A stretch of DNA of 18,723 nt from positions 1-18,723 of the forward strand of contig JAIYAJ010000254.1 in assembly GCA_027489105.1 (NCBI GenBank), read 5' to 3'. The notes beneath the pieces are model-generated. The model was not told the DNA's origin. It saw only the letters and a list, made by a program, of their open reading frames with translations, and did not search any database. Position 1 is the first letter of the stretch. Each line of letters starts with the position of its first letter. A program made the translations under genes and the position numbers. Below, piece after piece: positions 15,916-18,723 of the stretch. This DNA is from Zymomonas sp. GTDB lineage: Bacteria > Pseudomonadota > Alphaproteobacteria > Sphingomonadales > Sphingomonadaceae.

Positions 15916-16259
15916 TCGCCCTTCAGCGCTTGCATGATGGTGCCGACTCGGCCTTCGAGGAAGGACAGCGTCGCCTTGTAGTGCAATGCGTTCTCGGCGA
16001 ACTGGTTCTGCTCGGTGGACAGTTCGACCGTGTTGCCGTCGAGCGAGGTTTCCAGCGGAACCCGGTAGCCCAGATTGCGGTCGGCCGCCTGACTGGCGGA
16101 AAGGCCTCCGGTCGCGTCCGAAAGCGCCTTCTGAAAGTCGATGTCGCGCGCCTTGTAGTTCGGCGTGGCGGCGTTCGCGATGTTCGAGGCGAGCAGCGAC
16201 AGGCGCTGCGACCGCAGTTCCAGTGCCTTCCCGTGTATCCCGAAGAGCGGATCAGCCAT
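15912..16259 (-). CDS. flgB: Proximal rod protein FlgB
   Basis: A 115-residue rod protein, the first gene of the eleven-gene operon. Its rod motif is SLLASNIANAATPNYKARDI (21-40) followed by DFQKAL, and the C-terminus is YKATLSFLEGRVGTIMQALK. It is slightly shorter than the E. coli protein (138). AGAAGG precedes the ATG. A consensus sigma-54 promoter lies 85-100 nt upstream, giving a leader of about 75 nt. Expression of rod, hook, ring and junction genes should therefore be RpoN-dependent. Confidence 0.95.
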   Translation of the reverse strand: MADPLFGIHGKALELRSQRLSLLASNIANAATPNYKARDIDFQKALSDATGGLSASQAADRNLGYRVPLETSLDGNTVELSTEQNQFAENALHYKATLSFLEGRVGTIMQALKGE

Positions 16260-16343
16260 TTTTCGCTCTACCTTCTAAAAGTGCTGGCTATCCGGTCGTT
16301 AACCCTCATGGGATTTGTTCGCGGATGCCTTCGGTACCGCCGA

Positions 16344-16359
16344 TGCAACTGCCGTGCCA
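16344..16359 (-). promoter_or_regulatory. Sigma-54 (RpoN) promoter of the flgB operon
   Basis: On the minus strand TGGCACGGCAGTTGCA matches the -24/-12 consensus TGGCACG-N4-TTGC(A/T) at every defined base with exact spacing. The invariant GG and GC are 12 bases apart. The predicted start of transcription is near 16333, about 75 nt before the flgB ATG. It points toward flgB and lies in a 259-nt non-coding region. Only this element of the window met the full consensus when I scanned for GGCAC on both strands by eye. Confidence 0.85.
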
Positions 16360-16365
16360 AACGTG

Positions 16366-16381
16366 GTTAACGGGCTCTTCA
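16366..16381 (-). promoter_or_regulatory. CtrA-like box just upstream of the flgB sigma-54 promoter
   Basis: Minus-strand TGAAGAGCCCGTTAAC matches TTAA-N7-TTAAC with one mismatch and the correct spacer. It ends six bases before the -24 element of the flgB promoter. Another TTAAC (16299-16304 region, plus strand) lies between the predicted start site and flgB. The position could modulate the RpoN promoter or mark a second promoter. Assignment to CtrA is inferred from the motif only. Confidence 0.35.
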
Positions 16382-16422
16382 ACCCGATTTCACCTCGCAA
16401 ATGGTTGCGGAGCGGCAGCGGC

Positions 16423-16484
16423 TTGCCGGCGGCGGCAATTTCTTGCCGGTCCCCCTTGCCGCTCGCGTTAGCCATATCCGGCAA
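16423..16484. promoter_or_regulatory. Cluster of TTGCCG/CGGCAA dyads, candidate enhancer for an RpoN activator
   Basis: Five copies of one 6-mer or its complement lie in 62 bases: TTGCCG at 16423, CGGCAA at 16433, TTGCCG at 16443 and 16456, and CGGCAA at 16479. Two overlapping perfect dyads result: TTGCCG-GCGG-CGGCAA (16423-16438) and CGGCAA-TTTC-TTGCCG (16433-16448). They lie about 90-150 bp upstream of the predicted flgB start, where enhancer-binding activators of sigma-54 bind, and directly upstream of the divergent stator-like pair. This arrangement resembles the ftr enhancers bound by FlbD in Caulobacter; the identity of the protein is inference. Confidence 0.5.
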
Positions 16485-16518
16485 CGCTCTGTTGACCGGA
16501 CGGGAAGATAAGGGGGAC

Positions 16519-17214
16519 ATGATGATCGCGCTCGAAGACATTGCCCGATACATCGACCCGGTCGCCCTTTTGATCGTGATCGGAGGCACTCTCCTCGTCA
16601 CGATCTTCCGGTCTCCACTCCGCGACATCGGCGCAGCATTTCGGGCGCTCGCGCTGATCGGGCGCGCCGACCCAGCCGCCGACGCCTCGGCCGCTAGGGT
16701 CTGCGTCAGCCGCATCCGCGAACTGGCCGAATTGCGCAGCCTGTCCTGCGTCGATCGGGTCGAGACCGCGCAGCGTTTCCTGCTGCGGGCAGCCCGAACC
16801 CTGTCCGACGCCCGGAGCGCTGCCGACTTCGCACGCTGGGCCGAAACCGAAATCGAGGCGCGCCGGCAGCGCCATCAGGCCGGCATCTCGGTCTGGCGGG
16901 GCATGGCGGAGGCGGCTCCAGCGATGGGCATGATCGGGACCATCATCGGCCTCGTCCAGATGTTCGCGCGGATGGACGATCCGGCGCAGCTCGGTCCTGC
17001 GATGGCGATCGCCATGCTCACGACCCTCTATGGCGTCATCCTCTCGTCGGGGATCGCGGCGCCCGTCGCAGGACGGCTGGAGAGCCTTTCCGAAGCCGAA
17101 CTGGCCTGGCAGGCAAGCGCCTGTCGCCAGCTCGAGCACATCGCGCGCGATGAGCTGGACCGTGCGCCACCGCCTGCCCCCGCCGCGCGCCCGCGCCTGC
17201 GGACCGTTCCATGA
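16519..17214 (+). CDS. Second MotA/TolQ/ExbB-type proton channel protein, paired with a MotB-like protein
   Basis: A 231-residue inner-membrane protein, shorter than the MotA at 6513. The N-terminal region has IDPVALLIVIGGTLLVTIF, a transmembrane helix. A cytoplasmic loop contains ELRSLSCVDRVETA, whose Arg73 and Glu82 roughly match the rotor-contact charges of MotA. The helix AAPAMGMIGTIIGLVQMFAR (132-151) has the conserved Pro134, and the last helix ends with Pro182 (SSGIAAPVAGRL). The family fit is MotA/PomA rather than TolQ. AGGGGG sits just before two adjacent ATG codons; the second (16522) has the better spacing. It diverges from flgB and its stop overlaps the next start (ATGA). It may be an alternative stator or an accessory flagellar channel. 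Confidence 0.8.
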   Translation: MMIALEDIARYIDPVALLIVIGGTLLVTIFRSPLRDIGAAFRALALIGRADPAADASAARVCVSRIRELAELRSLSCVDRVETAQRFLLRAARTLSDARSAADFARWAETEIEARRQRHQAGISVWRGMAEAAPAMGMIGTIIGLVQMFARMDDPAQLGPAMAIAMLTTLYGVILSSGIAAPVAGRLESLSEAELAWQASACRQLEHIARDELDRAPPPAPAARPRLRTVP

Positions 17215-17708
17215 AGCGGGAGATCTCTCAGCGCTGGGTGCTGAGCTTCGCCGACCTCGCGCTTCTCCTCCTGTCCTTTTTCGTCCTGATGCAGGCGCAG
17301 GTCGCGGACCGCATCAAATTGGCCACCGGACTGCGCGAAGCCTTTGGCGGCGGACCGTCGACAGGCGCCCAACATCATGATCTGGGCACGACGCTCGTTG
17401 CGGGCGCGCTGTTCGAACCCGGCGAAGCCGTTTTCCGCGCGGGTCAGATCGATCGACTCCGCCGCATCGGTGCCGACGCCGCGCGCGCGGGCAAGCGGGT
17501 ACTGGTGGCAAGCGAGGGCCGCGACGGCGCCAATGCGCGTCTGGACGCCTGGGAGTTGTCGGCCGCGCGAACCACGGCGGTTGCGCGTGCAATACGGGGC
17601 GGCGGCCTGTCCGACGCGATGATCGATATCGCCATCCCCCCGACCCGCCAGGATGACCCCGCTCGCGGCCAACGCATTGCCGTTCGCCTGCGGCCCGGCC
17701 GGGACTGA
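17211..17708 (+). CDS. Short MotB-like protein with a degenerate OmpA domain
   Basis: A 165-residue protein with one N-terminal transmembrane helix, RWVLSFADLALLLLSFFVLM (8-27), in which Asp15 occupies the ion-coupling position of MotB. A short periplasmic OmpA-like domain follows: LFEPGEAVFRAGQIDRLRRI (68-86), and DAWELSAARTTAVARAIR (112-129), which matches the MotB NWELSAARA core. The canonical GHTD is missing; the equivalent segment reads SEGRDGANARL. It is half the length of the MotB at 5482, with a much shorter linker. It overlaps its MotA-like partner (ATGA), so the two are a coupled stator-like unit. Whether it binds peptidoglycan is doubtful. Confidence 0.78.
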   Translation: MKREISQRWVLSFADLALLLLSFFVLMQAQVADRIKLATGLREAFGGGPSTGAQHHDLGTTLVAGALFEPGEAVFRAGQIDRLRRIGADAARAGKRVLVASEGRDGANARLDAWELSAARTTAVARAIRGGGLSDAMIDIAIPPTRQDDPARGQRIAVRLRPGRD

Positions 17709-17741
17709 GCGAAAGCACGGCGGCCAAAGACAAATGCGGCG

Positions 17742-17748
17742 TTAACCA
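17742..17748 (+). promoter_or_regulatory. TTAACCA motif in the flgA leader
   Basis: The 72-nt gap between the MotB-like gene and flgA contains TTAACCA, seven of eight bases of the CtrA half-site, about 35 nt before flgA. No full TTAA-N7-TTAAC box is formed (TTAA-N7-TTTGC). It may drive flgA and flgM separately from the upstream stator-like pair. Evidence is limited to the motif. Confidence 0.22.
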
Positions 17749-17780
17749 AATCTTTGCGATCGCCGCTCTATCGTCGCGCC

Positions 17781-18347
17781 ATGAACCGGAAAACCACCGC
17801 TTCCCGCTCGCTGCACCGCCTGGCCCTGGCCTTGGCCTGCGCCGTTGCATCTGCCGCAGCCGGAGCGCAGACCGCATTGCCGCCTGCGCAGAATCTCGAC
17901 ACGCTCGAGCGGATGGTTGTCGCGGCACTCGGCGCCGACGTCGGCCAGGTCGGTGGTCCGCTGGCTCCTCTCGACCGGCGGATGCGGCTCGCCGACTGCG
18001 GTGCGGCCGTTCAGATCGATCCGCCGAGCATCGGCGCAGTCACCGTCCGCTGCCCGGCATTGGGCTGGCGGCTGCGCGTTCCTCTCGCCCGCTCGGTGAC
18101 GGCCGTCGCGCCTCGGGCCGGTGCGCAGACCGCCCAGACCGCATCGCTCCCGTCCAGCGCCGTCCGGCGCGGAGATCCCGTCAAGCTGCTCGCGGTCGGT
18201 GAGAGCTATTCGATCAGCATCGACGCCACGGCAATGGAAGACGCCGATATCGGTGGCAGGGTAAGGGTTTCGACGGCAGCCAAGGGATCGACCTTGTTCG
18301 CCGAGGTGATCGACGTCGGTCGCGTTCGCTTGCTCGGATTTAAATAA
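17781..18347 (+). CDS. flgA: Flagellar P-ring assembly chaperone FlgA
   Basis: A 188-residue periplasmic chaperone for the FlgI P ring. A signal peptide spans about residues 1-29 (LALALACAVASAAAGA). The C-terminal SAF-type domain, starting near SAVRRGDPVKLLAVGESYSI (125-144) and ending in VIDVGRVRLLGF, is the diagnostic FlgA part. The N-terminal half is less conserved and has two cysteines (ADCGAAV and VRCPAL). It is shorter than E. coli FlgA (219). I start at the ATG at 17781, which begins the signal peptide; an in-frame TTG nine codons upstream is less likely. It precedes flgM, a common pairing. Confidence 0.88.
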   Translation: MNRKTTASRSLHRLALALACAVASAAAGAQTALPPAQNLDTLERMVVAALGADVGQVGGPLAPLDRRMRLADCGAAVQIDPPSIGAVTVRCPALGWRLRVPLARSVTAVAPRAGAQTAQTASLPSSAVRRGDPVKLLAVGESYSISIDATAMEDADIGGRVRVSTAAKGSTLFAEVIDVGRVRLLGFK

Positions 18348-18366
18348 TTTGGAAACCTGTCGTTAT
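18341..18366 (+). promoter_or_regulatory. Weak candidate sigma-28 (FliA) promoter before flgM
   Basis: TAAATAAT (18341-18348) and GTCGTTAT (18359-18366) loosely resemble the sigma-28 -35 (TAAAGTTT) and -10 (GCCGATAA) elements, five of eight bases each, with a 10-base instead of 11-base spacer. The element overlaps the flgA stop. flgM genes often have a sigma-28 promoter, which is the main reason to mention it. A GGGC/GCCC hairpin at 18388-18400 lies further down the leader. Confidence 0.18.
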
Positions 18367-18418
18367 ACTGGACAGAGGTGAAATCCCGGGCATCGCGCCC
18401 TGAGTGAAAGGACAAGTC

Positions 18419-18697
18419 ATGATCAATGGGGTAGGACCGGCCAGCCCGACCCGCATCGGTCAGGTCAAGGACGACAAGGTCGCATCGGTATCGCCGACGC
18501 AGCCGACGGCTCCTGTCGCCAGCACGCCGGACATGGCGCCATCGCTGGTGAAGGCGCTTGCGGAAGCCGGCCCGCCGATCAACAGCGAGAAGATCCAGGC
18601 TATTCGTCAGGCTATCGCCAACGGGCAATATCCGATCGACGCGAAAGCCATCGCTGCCAAGATGATCGCGCTCGACCTGCCCAAAGGCGTGGCGTGA
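18419..18697 (+). CDS. flgM: Negative regulator of flagellin synthesis FlgM (anti-sigma-28)
   Basis: A 92-residue, mostly disordered protein with the FlgM sigma-binding C-terminus: INSEKIQAIRQAIANGQYPI (54-73) followed by DAKAIAAKMIALDL. This matches the family pattern of a KI-x2-IR-x2-IA-x-G-x-Y-x-ID-x3-IA-x-KMI helix pair. It holds FliA (sigma-28) inactive until the hook is finished and FlgM is exported. AAGGA lies six bases before the ATG; an in-frame GTG five codons upstream lacks one. Its stop overlaps the next reading frame as GTGA. Confidence 0.92.
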   Translation: MINGVGPASPTRIGQVKDDKVASVSPTQPTAPVASTPDMAPSLVKALAEAGPPINSEKIQAIRQAIANGQYPIDAKAIAAKMIALDLPKGVA

Positions 18698-18723
18698 GCC
18701 AAGCCCTCGTCGATGCTCTTGCC
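18694..18723 (+). CDS. Start of a gene downstream of flgM, probably flgN (C-terminus outside the window)
   Basis: A GTG overlapping the flgM stop (GTGA) opens ten codons (VSQALVDALA) that run to the window edge. AAAGG lies about 11 bases upstream. Placement directly after flgM is typical for the FlgK/FlgL export chaperone FlgN, and the helical start is compatible, but ten residues cannot identify it. Function is inferred from position only. Confidence 0.4.
   Translation, partial: MSQALVDALA

Noticed and set aside
16411..16447. Two sigma-54-like elements on the plus strand toward the MotA-like gene
   Set aside because: Both have GG-to-GC spacing one base short of the invariant 12, which abolishes RpoN recognition.
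16315..16518. N-terminal extension of the second MotA-like gene from a TTG at 16315
   Set aside because: It would cover the sigma-54 promoter and dyad cluster; the ribosome site and first transmembrane helix support the start at 16519/16522.
1..18723. tRNA, rRNA, CRISPR, insertion sequences, att sites
   Set aside because: No cloverleaf, regularly spaced repeat, transposase-like frame or flanking repeat was seen on reading both strands.

Overview
The window is GC-rich alphaproteobacterial DNA. It is most like a sphingomonad (Sphingomonas, Sphingobium or a relative). The evidence is the protein style of every flagellar gene, a rod-binding FlgJ that lacks its muramidase half, and TTAAC motifs resembling CtrA sites upstream of flagellar units. 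Genus is not resolvable from the sequence alone.

Layout. (1) Positions 1-4531 hold a surface-polysaccharide cassette. A lipopolysaccharide/oligosaccharide flippase on the minus strand is cut by the window edge. Diverging from it is a tight plus-strand operon of a CDP-glycerol glycerophosphotransferase-like protein, a GT4 glycosyltransferase and a sulfotransferase, with overlapping start/stop codons. (2) Positions 4575-5450 hold a stand-alone lytic transglycosylase that supplies the muramidase activity missing from FlgJ. (3) Positions 5482-7376 hold the stator genes motB and motA on the minus strand. (4) Positions 7489-16259 hold an eleven-gene minus-strand operon, flgB-C-D-E-F-G-H-I-J-K-L, covering rod, hook, P and L rings and hook-filament junction, with gaps of 28 nt or less and several 4-nt overlaps. 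(5) Positions 16260-16518 are a divergent control region with a consensus sigma-54 promoter for flgB, a cluster of TTGCCG/CGGCAA dyads about 90-150 bp upstream of the predicted start, and a CtrA-like motif. (6) Positions 16519-18723 run plus-strand: a second, divergent MotA/MotB-like pair, flgA (P-ring chaperone), flgM (anti-sigma-28), and the first ten codons of what is probably flgN.

Together, regions 2-6 encode most of the axial structure of one flagellum, its stator, the peptidoglycan-opening enzyme and the hook-completion checkpoint (FlgM). The hook and rod operon appears to be RpoN-dependent and probably driven by an enhancer-binding activator. The polysaccharide cassette is a separate function. 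It may decorate an exopolysaccharide, LPS or other surface glycan with sulfate, but its product cannot be read from sequence.

Most of the window is a well-known flagellar locus. The points that deserve a second look are the second stator-like pair with a degenerate peptidoglycan-binding domain, a FlgH with no lipobox or any cysteine, a leaderless transglycosylase, the enhancer-like dyad cluster, a 19-bp palindrome in the polysaccharide divergent promoter, and the sulfotransferase cassette. I saw no tRNA, rRNA, CRISPR array, insertion sequence or att site.
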